Below are positions 18,351 through 28,677 of a stretch of 64,000 bases of DNA, one piece after another. The DNA comes from Zelonia costaricensis (Eukaryota > Euglenozoa > Kinetoplastea > Trypanosomatida > Trypanosomatidae), in NCBI GenBank assembly GCA_030849075.1, contig JASAOO010003544.1, positions 1 to 64,000 on the forward strand. Reading direction: 5' to 3'. Numbering within the stretch: the stretch's first letter is position 1; each line of letters begins with the position of its first letter. The translations under genes and the position numbers were made by a program. Below the pieces are notes generated by a model, which did not search any database, was not told where the DNA came from, and saw nothing but the letters and a program-made list of their open reading frames with translations.

Positions 18351-19190
18351 ATGTCTGGCGAGTGCGTGTACGACCTCGTGGCGGCGAGCGGCCCATCGGC
18401 GGCGGACACAAACGTGCAGAGCGCGAAGCCCTCGACGCTGCCGAAGAAGAGTCGCCGCGCGCCTCCTCCGACGGCGTCGACGTTCGGCATTCATGGCACA
18501 AGCGCCGTTGTGGCGAACTCTGGTGGCGAGTACACGGACGCCTCGGTGCACCCCTCGCGGAAGCCCATTGGCACGTTTGGCCGCGAGGTCGGGTCGACGG
18601 TGACCCCGGAGAACTTCCTGCGCAAGAACGAGGGGCCGATGACGGCGAGCCGCGGCGCGCCGACGGTGGACAGCACCAAGTTCAAGAAGAGCGAGCACCA
18701 CAACGAAAAGACGAAGCCGGACGTCCCCCTGCGCGATGAGCGCCCGGTGATGGGCATGCGGACCGACAAGAACTTTGTGGTGGCGAACGCGGTGGAGAAC
18801 ACGATGGCGGTGCCGACCAAGCTGATGCCGGCACCGCAGCCGCGTGCCACCGACCGCGAGGACTTCGGCAAGGTGCCGCAGTACATCACAGAGATCAAGG
18901 GCGACCTGGACGCGCGCAAGAAGATGCTCGAGGACCTCAAGGCGGCCGATGCAGCCGCGCAGGAGCGCTGGTCGCAGCTCTCGACGTCAGAGCTGGCCCA
19001 GCTGCGCGAGGGTCTCCAGCGCCGTTGGGACACCTTGAACAAGGAGTTTCAGGCGAAGGGCTTCAACAAGCTGGAGACCCCCTCGCAGCGGGCACACCAG
19101 GAGCTTGTTGAGAAGCAGCTAGTCGCCGTAGAGTTTGCGATGCAGAAGCTGAGCAGGCAGCACGTGTACGTCTTCGATGACCAGAAGTAG
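18351..19190 (+). CDS. ENKUR: Enkurin-family axonemal protein
   Basis: The 279-residue protein has a disordered, basic N-terminal half with the family-typical KNFVVANAVENTMAVPTK segment (about 141-158). It ends in an enkurin domain (about 175-279): FGKVPQYITEIKGDLDARKK, then ELAQLREGLQRRWDTLNKEFQ, then the QHVYVFDDQK end. Enkurin (ENKUR, Chlamydomonas FAP106) is a microtubule inner protein that bridges the A- and B-tubule junction of motile cilia, so this protein should lie inside flagellar doublets. Length is close to the animal protein. The ATG is set by nearby acceptor sites; an upstream hydrophobic extension would look like a signal peptide and is excluded. Confidence 0.9.
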   Translation: MSGECVYDLVAASGPSAADTNVQSAKPSTLPKKSRRAPPPTASTFGIHGTSAVVANSGGEYTDASVHPSRKPIGTFGREVGSTVTPENFLRKNEGPMTASRGAPTVDSTKFKKSEHHNEKTKPDVPLRDERPVMGMRTDKNFVVANAVENTMAVPTKLMPAPQPRATDREDFGKVPQYITEIKGDLDARKKMLEDLKAADAAAQERWSQLSTSELAQLREGLQRRWDTLNKEFQAKGFNKLETPSQRAHQELVEKQLVAVEFAMQKLSRQHVYVFDDQK

Positions 19191-20565
19191 CGAGCGTCGG
19201 GAGAAGGGCACTGGAAGAGCGCTCTGAGATGCGTCTCATCGTCTTTAAACGCGGGCGGTCACGAGGGCAGCGTGCCAAAGCTGCTTTACGGCTTTTTTTT
19301 TGTGTGTGTGAATGCTCCTGGATTTTGCTCTCTTTCCTCCTCAGCAGCTGGGGAACAAGAGAAGCCTTCAATGTATGACTGTTCTTTCTTTTCTTTTGCC
19401 TGTTTCCGCTTTGTGGGCGTGCGTTGCTGTTTCCCCTCGAGAGGACAACCCCCTCCCCCCTCGCCGCCAGGTGAAACACCTCGGGCTACTTTCCTCCGTC
19501 TTGCTTCACGCCTGCAAACGTTTGTTAGACTTTTTGGAGACGGCACCGCCAAGCCCTTGTTTTCCTGAAGTGCTCTTGTGCTCTACGTGTCCCAGCGACG
19601 GAGGCGGTGGCGGAGGGGGAGAGGGCGGTGGCGTGTTGTCACTCGCGCGAAGGTCGGCGGTGACCTGAGGCAGCGTGGCGGCGCGAGAGTGACAGAGTCG
19701 GAGGCAGCACAGCCGCAGGGTTTGGAGGCCGGGCGCAGGCTCCTTGCGTGTGCGGAGCCGGCTCTCGTGCGTTTTTGTCAGCTCGCTGTGCACTGCGTGC
19801 GCACGGCTGGTGTTGCCCATGTACAAATCGATTTCCAGGACGCGCGGTGGTGCGCCGCGCCTGTCGACGTTCTTGCCACAGTCATACGGCATCTCCACTG
19901 CAGGTCATTCCTGGATGGACAGAAAGAGAACAAAGCAAATGTTAAACTGAAAAGACCCACAGCTGGTCGAGGGACTGAAAGAGGCTGAAGACTCCACCAG
20001 CGCCGGTTGCACTGTGGTGACTCTCCGTGCTGTAAGCAAGCTGAACCTCTCTGCTGCACGCTGCGTGCCTCCCCCCCCTACCTCGCTCCCTGACGTGGAG
20101 TGAAGAGGACGTTGCACCGCCTGAAGGAGGTGCTGTGCTCTACCTCGAAAGCCACCTCGGCGTGCGGCACTGCGGTTATGGCATACGAGTCCCCGTCTAA
20201 TGTGCTTCAGGTGCAGGCACCGAGGACGCTTTCGATCCCGCTTTTGTTCATGGCTGGCGTCTCACGGCGTGACCTACGCCCCGTCGCTCATCCGCTCAGC
20301 GCTCCTTGCTGACGCGCACGCTGTTGTCAACCCCCCTCTCTTCTCCGGATTGTTCACCTTGCCCCCCGCTGCTCCGTCTTTTTGTTTCGTCTGTTTCATT
20401 GCCACAACTGACGGATTCGGTGCCGCGCACCCCGGCAAATACTGGATCAGGTCAGCAACTAAAACACGAACGGAGATCGGCGGCTTCACGGGCTGCGAGC
20501 AGCTTCCACGCACGCTGAGCGACTGCAGAGAACCTTGACGACCCCGTGGCGGAGGAGAGTTTGCC
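19191..20565. other. Intergenic region, 1,375 bases
   Basis: No gene is supported. It has T-rich tracts at about 19290-19310 and 19380-19400, a GGT/GGA-rich block at 19600-19635, and C/T-rich sequence before the next gene. Confidence 0.68.
20371..20450 (+). promoter_or_regulatory. Candidate trans-splice acceptor, cap methyltransferase
   Basis: A T-rich tract (about 20375-20400) is followed by its first AG at 20449-20450, 116 bases before the ATG. Confidence 0.45.
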
Positions 20566-21894
20566 ATGCATTTTGATCCGAGTCTGGTGCTCACGGACGC
20601 CGCGCCGCGCGTGCCGTATCAGAACAATGCCGCCACGGCATCCTTCGAGAAGCCGCTGCTCAAAGGTCTGCACTTTGGCCAGCGCAAGTTGATGCTGTCG
20701 GAGGTGGAGTTTTGCGTTGAGGTGGCGCGACAGATGGAAGCCCGCTACAAAGCGGCGGCCGGGGCGAAGAGGGCGCTGATTGTGTACGCCGGGGCGGCGT
20801 GCGGGTTGCACCTGCCGTTTCTCTTTTCCATGTTTCCGGCTTTCGACTTCGTGCTCATTGACCCCGCGCCGTTTTGTGCGCAGGTGAAAGAGATCGCAGC
20901 GCGCGACGGGAGCTGCGTGCTGGAGCTGATCGAGGACATTTGCACGCCTGAGCTCTGCCTGCGCCTGCGGCGCAGCTACTGTGAGACGCACGACATCTAT
21001 CTGGTGAGTGACATCCGCTCGGGTCAGCCGACGGGGATGTCCCTCAACCAGGAGCACACGGACATGATCCAGCAGGACAACAACGCGCAACGCGAGTGGT
21101 GCTTCTCCCTGGAGGTGCAAGCCGCGATGCTGAAGTTCCACCCGCCGTACCCCGCCGTCAAGGACGCGGGTGCCGCCCACTTCAGCGCGACAGACACGAC
21201 GGCGGAAGAGTACGTTTACCTCGACGGCACAGCGCTCCTCGGTGTGTGGGCGCCTAAGTCGTCGTCAGAGGTGCGGCTCGTCGTCGTCGGTCCATTCACG
21301 CGCGGCTACGCGGCTCCGACGCGGCGGTACTACTGCACCGCGCACGAGGAGCGGTGCTACGCCTACAACATCAGCGGGCGGTACGAGAAGGACTGCGACG
21401 CAGAGCGCCTCATTCTGCAGTCCTACCTCGACGCGTTTCCGGGCACGTACGAGTCCGTGGAGCACCTGTCGAGGGTGCTGAGCGAGCGGCTGGAATACCC
21501 CCTCTTCGTACCGCTCGAACCGGGCTTCACGGAGCAGCACGCGCGCTGGGTCTCGCTGCTGTACTCGAGCGGAAGGCCGGCTGCGCTCAGGTTCTTCGAC
21601 ACGCTGAAGGACCACATGTCGGTAGAGCAGGTAGGCGCGCTGGTGACGACGTACAAGGACGGGGCGGAAATGCCTCAAGGTGTTAAGGTGGGCGAAGTCG
21701 AGCTGACGCCGCCGCTGTGGGCCGCGCTGGCCGATGCTGACTTTTCGGTCGTCTACGGCTTCCCCTTCTTTCGGTGGGGCTGGAGGCAGCGGCCCTCGCG
21801 CCGCACTGGCGCCCCAAGCGGTGGCGGACAGGCAAAGCAGCACGCACAGCACAGTAGACCGACCGGCAACAAGCGGGCGCGTGAGACTCGGTGA
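20566..21894 (+). CDS. Cap-specific mRNA ribose 2'-O-methyltransferase, VP39-type (MTr2/MTr3 family)
   Basis: The 442-residue protein is a Rossmann-fold methyltransferase of the type defined by the poxvirus VP39 cap 2'-O-methyltransferase. A SAM-binding segment ALIVYAGAACGLHLPFL (about 70-86) is followed by the acidic loop VLIDPAP. The K-D-K-E catalytic tetrad is visible in order: K41 (QRKLMLSEVEF), D149 (LVSDIR), K190 (MLKFHPPY) and E235 (SSEVRLVV). Trypanosomatids use two such enzymes (MTr2 and MTr3) with MTr1 to build the hypermethylated cap 4 on the spliced leader, which every mRNA receives by trans-splicing. At about 49 kDa it fits the smaller of the two (MTr2-like). The C-terminus is basic and probably nuclear-targeting (NKRARETR). 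The choice between MTr2 and MTr3 is tentative. Confidence 0.85.
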   Translation: MHFDPSLVLTDAAPRVPYQNNAATASFEKPLLKGLHFGQRKLMLSEVEFCVEVARQMEARYKAAAGAKRALIVYAGAACGLHLPFLFSMFPAFDFVLIDPAPFCAQVKEIAARDGSCVLELIEDICTPELCLRLRRSYCETHDIYLVSDIRSGQPTGMSLNQEHTDMIQQDNNAQREWCFSLEVQAAMLKFHPPYPAVKDAGAAHFSATDTTAEEYVYLDGTALLGVWAPKSSSEVRLVVVGPFTRGYAAPTRRYYCTAHEERCYAYNISGRYEKDCDAERLILQSYLDAFPGTYESVEHLSRVLSERLEYPLFVPLEPGFTEQHARWVSLLYSSGRPAALRFFDTLKDHMSVEQVGALVTTYKDGAEMPQGVKVGEVELTPPLWAALADADFSVVYGFPFFRWGWRQRPSRRTGAPSGGGQAKQHAQHSRPTGNKRARETR

Positions 21895-22737
21895 ACCGCT
21901 CGCGCCCGTTGTCGCCTGGTCGGTTGCGAGGTCCTTTCTTGCGTCAGTGCGAGCTCGAGTGTCGTCGCTGCGCGCCTGCGCCGTGCCGATGCTGCATCAG
22001 ATGGGGTTGCGCTGCGACCGTGTCGACTGTGACAGCTTCACCCCCCTCCCCCTCCCCCTCCCCCCCGCGCGTTCAGGTGGGGCGCTGCGTCGCCAAGGCA
22101 GGCAAACGGAAAGCCATAAAGAGAAAGAATGAGAATGCGGACGCAGACGCAGTGAAGGGGGCGTCAGTCCGCCGCAGCGAGTCTACAGGTGCGGCAAAGA
22201 GCAGTAGATGTCTGACGGACACCCAAGGGGACGGTGGTGATGAGGCTACCCGCTCGTTACCGCTCTCGTCTTGCTCGTCACGGACGGCCTCGTGACACGT
22301 TTCACGTCGGCCCTGGCGGTGCCCGCCGTGGCAGTGGGTGAAAACGCTCGCCCACGCTGAGTCGAATGCTGATACCATGCGCCGCCACTTTTTCTCTTCC
22401 CGCTCCTAAATGCGCTGTTTACTACACTGCCGTACGTTCTCGCCCCGCTTGGGGTACACAATACCACCGCCCCGTGACGCGTACCAAATCGATGCGCGCA
22501 TGACGCAGTCGCGTTCATCACTGCACGTTGTGACCGTTGCGATCACCGCACTTCCGCTGAGCGTTTCCTTCGTTTTCATCTCTTTTCCTTGTGTTTTCGT
22601 TTTTCCCTCTGCTAAGATCCGTGGGCGCTGTGTGTGTGGTGCTGCTGGTGCCTCTTTGTAGCACGCTTTCCCCTCCCCCTGCTGCACCGCTCGTGCTCGA
22701 CGTCCTTGTGCGGGTGGCAGTTGCCGTGGCAGCTATC
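21895..22737. other. Intergenic region, 843 bases
   Basis: No gene is supported. It contains a striking C-rich (CCCCCT)n-like tract at about 22040-22068, followed by a purine-rich block at 22100-22190. Confidence 0.7.
22562..22616 (+). promoter_or_regulatory. Candidate trans-splice acceptor, WD40 protein
   Basis: A 50-base T/C tract ends in CTAAG, with AG at 22615-22616. The ATG at 22738 is the first downstream in a coding-like context. Confidence 0.6.
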
Positions 22738-24405
22738 ATGAAGATCACCGTCAGCGTTGAGCTTGCCCACTCGGAGCTGTACAGGGCAGCAAGCCTGCAA
22801 CGAACGGTTAGCAGCATAGACCCGGTTGCTGTAGTTCGGTTCAAGACGGACGGCGCAGGCCTGGAGCAGCGCATCAAGGAGGCGATCAAGTCCAAGCAGT
22901 ATGAGGCGGTTGTGAACGAGCTCGTCCCGCGGCTTACCTACCCCGCCTCGTTCGCGGAGAGTCTGGAGGTGTTTTGTTCAGCGGCGCTATTCAGCCGAAG
23001 CCGCGTCGAGTGCGGCGAGAGCGTGGTGCCGTTCGTAGGGGTGCTGGCCCGCCTACCCGAGGAGGCAAGGACGCGCGCAAAGGCTGCCATTGTGCAACGC
23101 GCAGTGGCGTTCTTGTCGAAGCCGCGCCGTCTCGACTGCAGCCGCGCGCCGCTCTTAGCGTACGCGGAGACGATAGCCGTGATGGCGCGGCGCGAGTTGC
23201 TGAGTGTGTGGAGCGTTGTGGGCACGCTGGTGCAGATGATTGAGAGCGACTCTACGCGGACGGCGGGAATGACGTGTTTGGGGAAGCTGATAGAAGTCGC
23301 ATACGAGGCGGTGCGCGGGTGCGACGCTGCGACGTTGAACTCGCTCCGCGCCGCGGTGCGCTTTGCGCAGATGAACGACACGTTCCTGTACGACGTGGAG
23401 TACATCATGGAGGCATTCGGCTGGTCGCCGTACAAGCCGGCGCTGAGCCTGCGCCGCTCTAGCTCGCACCACCACTTTCCCATTCTCTCCCTCGCCTACT
23501 GCGGCGGCGTGAACCACCGCGAGGTTGTGGTGAGCTCGTCGTCGGACGGCACGATCGGCACGTGGGACGGCGTCGGTGTGCTGCTGCAGAATGTGCTGCT
23601 CTCGCGCCACTACGCGTCCTGCCTCGATCTGACGAACCTGGGCCACACGCTCATCGTCGGCGCAGTTGGCCGGTACGCCGGCACGCCGCCGGCTGTCATC
23701 TTCTACAACGAGGACGGCAACCGCAAGGCGCAGTGGCAGGAGTGCGGCGGCACGGAGCCGGACGACGCGCACTTCATCTCTAGTCTCAAGTGCCTCAAGG
23801 ACCCGTCCGGTTCACGGTACTGCGTCGGCGTGCAAACGTCCAGCGCGAACCCGCTGATGATTTACGACGGCCAGCACGTGGCGCAGCGCTACTTTGACCA
23901 CACAGACATCATTACGGCGATTCACGTGCCGAGCGACCGCGAGAACCTGGTCATCACCGGCTCCCGTGACTGCTCCACCCTCATCTACGACCTGCGGGAC
24001 CCCCGAAACGTGAGCGCGGCAACGCACCACACGAACACGGTGTCATGCATCACGAGCTGCGACAACAGTCTCTTCACGGCGGGGCTTGACAAGCGCATCG
24101 TTGTGGAGGACTTTCGAATGCTGCGCAGCCCGAACGTGCAACGCGACATGGATAGCGCAGTCTTGAGCATGTCCGTTAACAGCTCCCTGCAATGCGCCGT
24201 CTCCACTCTAACGGGCGTCTACCTCATCAATTTCGCCAGCGGCACCTCCGTCCCCACGTCGTCGCGGTCGGAGTGCGGGGGCAACACCGCTCGGTACAAC
24301 GCCATCTCCTGGAACAACGCCGGCAACATCCTCTACGCTGGCGGCGAGGCTCACACGCTGGACCTGTTCGCACCGGCATATGAGCTGAACGCGTTTGACG
24401 CTTGA
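22738..24405 (+). CDS. WD40-repeat protein with helical N-terminal domain, unknown role
   Basis: The protein has 555 residues. Residues 1-250 are mostly helical (for example LEQRIKEAIKSKQYEAVVNELVPRL and RTRAKAAIVQRAVAFLSKP) and may be a protein-binding platform. The C-terminal 300 residues form a WD40 beta-propeller with recognisable blades: VVSSSSDGTIGTWDG, ENLVITGSRDCSTLIYDLRD and SLFTAGLDKRIVVEDFR. There is no catalytic motif, signal or membrane span. Such proteins scaffold complexes in RNA processing, ubiquitination or transport, and I cannot say which. The upstream in-frame extension starting near 22591 is hydrophobic and UTR-like and is cut by the splice acceptor, so I start at MKITVSVE. 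Confidence 0.82.
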   Translation: MKITVSVELAHSELYRAASLQRTVSSIDPVAVVRFKTDGAGLEQRIKEAIKSKQYEAVVNELVPRLTYPASFAESLEVFCSAALFSRSRVECGESVVPFVGVLARLPEEARTRAKAAIVQRAVAFLSKPRRLDCSRAPLLAYAETIAVMARRELLSVWSVVGTLVQMIESDSTRTAGMTCLGKLIEVAYEAVRGCDAATLNSLRAAVRFAQMNDTFLYDVEYIMEAFGWSPYKPALSLRRSSSHHHFPILSLAYCGGVNHREVVVSSSSDGTIGTWDGVGVLLQNVLLSRHYASCLDLTNLGHTLIVGAVGRYAGTPPAVIFYNEDGNRKAQWQECGGTEPDDAHFISSLKCLKDPSGSRYCVGVQTSSANPLMIYDGQHVAQRYFDHTDIITAIHVPSDRENLVITGSRDCSTLIYDLRDPRNVSAATHHTNTVSCITSCDNSLFTAGLDKRIVVEDFRMLRSPNVQRDMDSAVLSMSVNSSLQCAVSTLTGVYLINFASGTSVPTSSRSECGGNTARYNAISWNNAGNILYAGGEAHTLDLFAPAYELNAFDA

Positions 24406-26286
24406 AGGGTCGCCTTTGGCGACTTTGCGGCGCGCCGTGTGAGAAGGGTTGGCGGACTCGTAGGATGGGAGAACGGGAACGGGGTCGCTGTAGTGTTGGA
24501 ATCTGTGGCAATGCACGGTGCGCATTGCGCGCCTCGGCTCACGAGTGCGGGGGTGCTCCTGCGCCTGCGTGGCTGCGTGCGCGTGCTGTCCATCTTCGCG
24601 GCAGGTGGTGCCAGGGGCGGATTCGTCTCGCTCCACGTCGACGAGGGGTGAGCAGTCACGCTTGCTTCATTCAGCGCTTCACACCTCGCTTGCCGTTCCG
24701 GTTCTCGGCGACGCCGGCGGCATCGCACGCGCGTGTGCGCCACGTCGTTGCCGGCGTCGGCACTGTCGCCGCTGCGGATTTGGTACCGGGGCGCTCCGCC
24801 CCATCATGGTGCTGCTGTGCCGTCTTTCCGACTTCTCCGTCGCCGCCTCTGGAGTGCGCACCGTGAACCTGCATCGCTCCTCCCTTGCTTCGCTTGACGG
24901 TGTTTTGCGTCAGCTGCTTGTGCTCGTCGTCTGCTGCGTTGTGTTTGAGGAGTGGACCAGAAGAAACACGTGACGGCAGCTGGGGGGCAGGGAGGGGGGG
25001 CGAGGAGGAGCGCGCAGTCGTTGCGGTTTCCGGTATCAGCTTGCTGTTCCTCCCTCTTCCTCATGCGGCGCTGCCTCAGTCGCCGATTCACAGTTTTCCT
25101 GAATGCGGCAGTGGTCGCTGATCGGGGAGGTGGAGGGGGCGGGGAGGGGGCGAGCTGGGGCGTATCTCGGCGTTGACGCCGGGTATGGGTAGCTCCAAGT
25201 GGGGGCGGCGAATGCGGGGAGGATGGTTTGGGGAGCAGCTTTGGTCTCGGTGCCGCCTCTCTCTTTGTCGGCACTGTGTACAGAGCCAGCCGTACACCGC
25301 ATGTCAGATAATGGTGCTACAGCTGTGTTGTGTGTTGGTATTCTGTCTTGACGTGTTTTCTTCGGTAAGCCCTTGGCTGAAGTTTTGGGCGCTCGTTTGC
25401 TCTCGTGTGTCGACCAGTTCTATTTCCCTTTTTTTGTTTTGTGCTCGCCGTGCGGCCCTTTGTTTTTCCTTCCGCCTCTGTGCTCCATCTATTGCGAGAG
25501 TTGTCTGACAAACTCGCAGCCCTGCCTGCCGCACACCAGCTTGACATAGACCGGCCTGGTGTATGCATCACCTCCGGCAAACTGTGCGGTGCCGAGGCAG
25601 CCTTTAAACAGCAACGAACAGAAACGCCACCTCTCTCTCACAAGCACACCAACAAACCGCTTCTCGCTGTTCTGCTCCGCGGAAAAGGAAACGACAGTGG
25701 CCGCGCCCCGACTCCACGGCACCCTCCTCGTCCGTCGCAGAGGTGCGCGACCGCGTCGCCGTTGCACCTGCGCTGCTGTCTCGCTGGCTGCCACCCTGAG
25801 AAAGAGGCAGGGTGGCAGGTGGCAGGCGGAGTCGCCGCGCGGGGGAGCATCGCTCGCAGGGACAGGAGTGTGCAACTGGTAGTGGCGGGTGACGCTACGC
25901 CGCTGCTGCAGCAGATACGTGGACTCTCTGCTCGCCGTGCTCAGCGCTGCTGGATGTCGGCTGGCGCAATCTCTCACGCTCCTCTCGCTACCGTTCACTG
26001 CTAACTCTCGTCTCGCGGCAAACCGCGTCACCCACCTTCGTGCGCTCGCACCGTCTCGCACCCGGTTCCCCTGGCGCGGCGTTGACGTGCTGCGCGGTCA
26101 GAACCAAACACTGATAGATAAAAGCCAACACTTTGCTTACGCGTTTTGTCGAGCGCAGCGAAGCCGCACGACGTTGTTGTTGACGCGCCACTCTTTCAAC
26201 TGCGCCAGCACGCGTGCACACCAACAGCGGCGCCCTCCCGCTCTTTCCAAGCGTTGCCTGCTCCCCACAGCAAAGCAACAGCCATC
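24406..26286. other. Intergenic region, 1,881 bases
   Basis: No gene is supported. Frames of 150-200 codons here are Arg/Ser/Cys-rich and lack coding bias. It includes G-rich patches at about 24980-25010 and 25120-25150, T-rich sequence at 25420-25475, and a C/T-rich segment before the next gene. The length is ample for a regulatory 3' UTR or an undetected small RNA. Confidence 0.62.
26231..26270 (+). promoter_or_regulatory. Candidate trans-splice acceptors, ANK-TPR protein
   Basis: C/T-rich sequence carries AGs at 26250-26251 and 26269-26270, 16-36 bases before the ATG at 26287. They exclude the longer frame that starts at 26146. Confidence 0.55.
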
Positions 26287-27471
26287 ATGGACGACGGGAC
26301 ACGCATCTCGGAGGACGTGGAGAAGTTCCTGCGCGCCGCGCGGTCGCGCGATGTGGAAGACTGCAGCCGGATGGTGAAGGCGAAGCCGGAGCTCGCGAAC
26401 GCCGTCGAGGCCGGCGGCTTCGCGGCGCTGCACTTTGCCGCCTTCAACGGCGACATGGAAATGATTCGCCTGCTTCTCGAGCACAAGGCGGATACGAACA
26501 TTGAGAACATGGACGGCAACACGCCGCTCGTCATGGCAGTGAAAGGCCGGCAGCTGGAGGCCATTCGCGTGCTGGTCAACGCGGGCGCAGACGTGAACAA
26601 GGAATCGGACTCGGGGAGCACGGCGGCGCACTACGCGGCCTCGATGGCGTACTTGGACTGCCTCCGCCTTCTGGTCGAGCTCGGCGCCAAGACGATCTAC
26701 GCTGAGAGCGAGGCCGGTACGCTGCTGCACTGGGCGTGCCACTCGGGCGACGTCAACTGCGTTGGCGCAGTCCTTTACGAGTTGAAGGTGCCGATCGACG
26801 CCGTCGACAAGCACGGCGGCACGGCCCTGTTCACCGCGCTCTTCATGAAGAAGGCGGAGACGGTGGAGTTCCTAGTCGAGCACGGCGCGTCCGTGAACGT
26901 CGCCATCGCTGGCGACGGCAGCACACCGCTGCACATCGCCGTCGAGCACGCCGACTCGGAGTGCGTCCGCCTGCTGTGCAGCTGCGGCGCCGACCCGAAG
27001 GCGAAGAACAACGATGGCAAAACGCCGCTGGAGCTGGCTCAGGCGTCCAACAAAACCAGCGCCGCTAAGGAGCTGGAGAAGACGCAGGTGCCGGCCGAGA
27101 AGCGCGCGGACGAGGCGGCGCGCTTCAAGAACCAGGGCAACAAGGTGTTCCAGCAGGGCGAGAACATCAAGGCGGCCAAGTTTTACACCCTCGCCATCCA
27201 CCTGGACCCCACCAACCACGTCTACTACAGCAACCGCGCCGCGTGCTACTTCAACCGCAACTTGTACACCGCCGCCTACTGGGATGCGCTGCGGTGTATC
27301 GCCCTCAACGCGTCGTGGGCCAAGGGCTACCTGCGCAAGGCGGCTACGGAGCTGGCGCTCAAGAAGTACAGCGACGCCCTGACGACGGCTTCGCAAGGCT
27401 TGAAGCTGGAGCCGGCAAACAAGGACCTCCAGCAGGTGAAGGACGAGGCCTTCAAGCAGCTCAAAAAGTAA
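26287..27471 (+). CDS. Ankyrin-repeat plus TPR co-chaperone-like protein
   Basis: The 394-residue protein starts with six or seven ankyrin repeats (about 43-262), for example GFAALHFAAFNGDMEMIRLL, GNTPLVMAVKGRQ, GTLLHWACHSGD and GSTPLHIAVEHADSE. It ends in three TPR motifs (about 273-390). The TPR domain is very close to STI1/HOP and CHIP and keeps all five residues of the carboxylate clamp that grips the EEVD tail of Hsp70 or Hsp90: K281, N285, N316, K346 and R350. It probably brings clients bound by the ankyrin surface to cytosolic Hsp70/Hsp90. The fusion is unusual outside protists as far as I recall. There is no signal or membrane segment. The start follows close acceptor sites. Confidence 0.9.
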   Translation: MDDGTRISEDVEKFLRAARSRDVEDCSRMVKAKPELANAVEAGGFAALHFAAFNGDMEMIRLLLEHKADTNIENMDGNTPLVMAVKGRQLEAIRVLVNAGADVNKESDSGSTAAHYAASMAYLDCLRLLVELGAKTIYAESEAGTLLHWACHSGDVNCVGAVLYELKVPIDAVDKHGGTALFTALFMKKAETVEFLVEHGASVNVAIAGDGSTPLHIAVEHADSECVRLLCSCGADPKAKNNDGKTPLELAQASNKTSAAKELEKTQVPAEKRADEAARFKNQGNKVFQQGENIKAAKFYTLAIHLDPTNHVYYSNRAACYFNRNLYTAAYWDALRCIALNASWAKGYLRKAATELALKKYSDALTTASQGLKLEPANKDLQQVKDEAFKQLKK

Positions 27472-28677
27472 GAGAGCGGCGGCGCAGATGCACGGCGGAA
27501 GCCGCGGCAGCAGTGTCCCGGCACGAATCTGCCGTGCTGGCACGCGCAAGCACGAGGTCAAGGTCGATCGCCTCGGAGAGGAAGAGCTGCGGGTGACGTT
27601 AGCGCTTCCGGCTTTTTTGTCGTCTACGGGCAGGTAGCCGTGCGCGTGCGTGCGAGCTGGAAGCAGAGGGGGAGCGAAACACGCCGGCATGTGCGGTGCC
27701 TCACGGCGCGCGAATTTGAAGTCCTTAATGAGTTTTGTTTCTTTGTAAGTGGTGGCGCGCGACGGCGTGCCGGCGGATAGTGTGAGCCATCGTGTGGGGC
27801 CGACAGTGATGGTGACGGTGTTGGAGGATGAAGTAGCGTGGAGGGCGCGGAGGCTGTTGAGGCGCCGGTGGGTGCTCCTACACTCGCCTGATTGCCGCCA
27901 AACTGGTGCGGCGCTCCTCCCCGCCATCCTCGTTTCCCTTCCTCTAGATCCCCAGCTCCTCGTCGTGCCTGTCTACGCGCGGGGGCGGACGCCTTGCACG
28001 AAAGAGAAAACGAAAAGAATGAGGAGACGCACACACGCTTAGGTTGAAAAGGGCGTCGAGCTGGAGTAGTGACAGAGCCATCTTCTGTGCTGGATCGTGA
28101 CGGCGCCCACCTGCAGCACCTTTGATCTGTGAAGCCAACACCTGTTGCACTGCGAGAGTGCGGCCTGCAACGTTTCCGTGAAGTCGCTGGTGCCGGGCTT
28201 CGCAGTGTCTTTTCGCCTGGTGTCATCCGTGCTCCGTGTCCCGCGAAACGCACGAGTGTCGCCAAAGGCGGAGTAGCGAGGCGAGGCGAGGCCTCACCGA
28301 GGTGGCGTGGCCACGCTAAACGAAAGGCAAGCGAGGCGCGACGTGGCGGTGGTGTCGTTGCTGTGCCTTTTTTGTATGACGTGCATGTGCGCGTCCCTTT
28401 GCTGCTTGATGATCTGCTTCATTTTTGTTCCATTATTCTCCTTTGGTTGTCGCGTGTTCTGGTATCTCGTGTCGGTGTGGCTTTCCGCTTTTCGTTGTGC
28501 ACGCGACAGGAGTATCGCCTTTCCGCATCGCACACCGACTTCGCCCCATCAGCCTCTTCACTGTCGCTGCACCGTAGCCCCCTTCAGCCGCGTCACCCCT
28601 CCCCCACTTTCCACGGCGCCAGCTATTTCATACACATATTTCACTTGTCACCTCTCCAAACACCCCCGATCCCGAAA
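27472..28677. other. Intergenic region, 1,206 bases
   Basis: No gene is supported. An in-frame extension of PEX11 back to 28129 crosses T-rich UTR sequence and is rejected. Confidence 0.68.
28553..28587 (+). promoter_or_regulatory. Candidate trans-splice acceptor, PEX11-family gene
   Basis: A C/T-rich segment has AGs at 28576-28577 and 28586-28587, about 90-100 bases before the ATG at 28678. Confidence 0.5.

Noticed and set aside
25405..26004. 199-codon + strand frame
   Set aside because: It has a T-rich start and irregular composition, no domain and weak coding bias; it lies in the 5' flank of the ANK-TPR gene.
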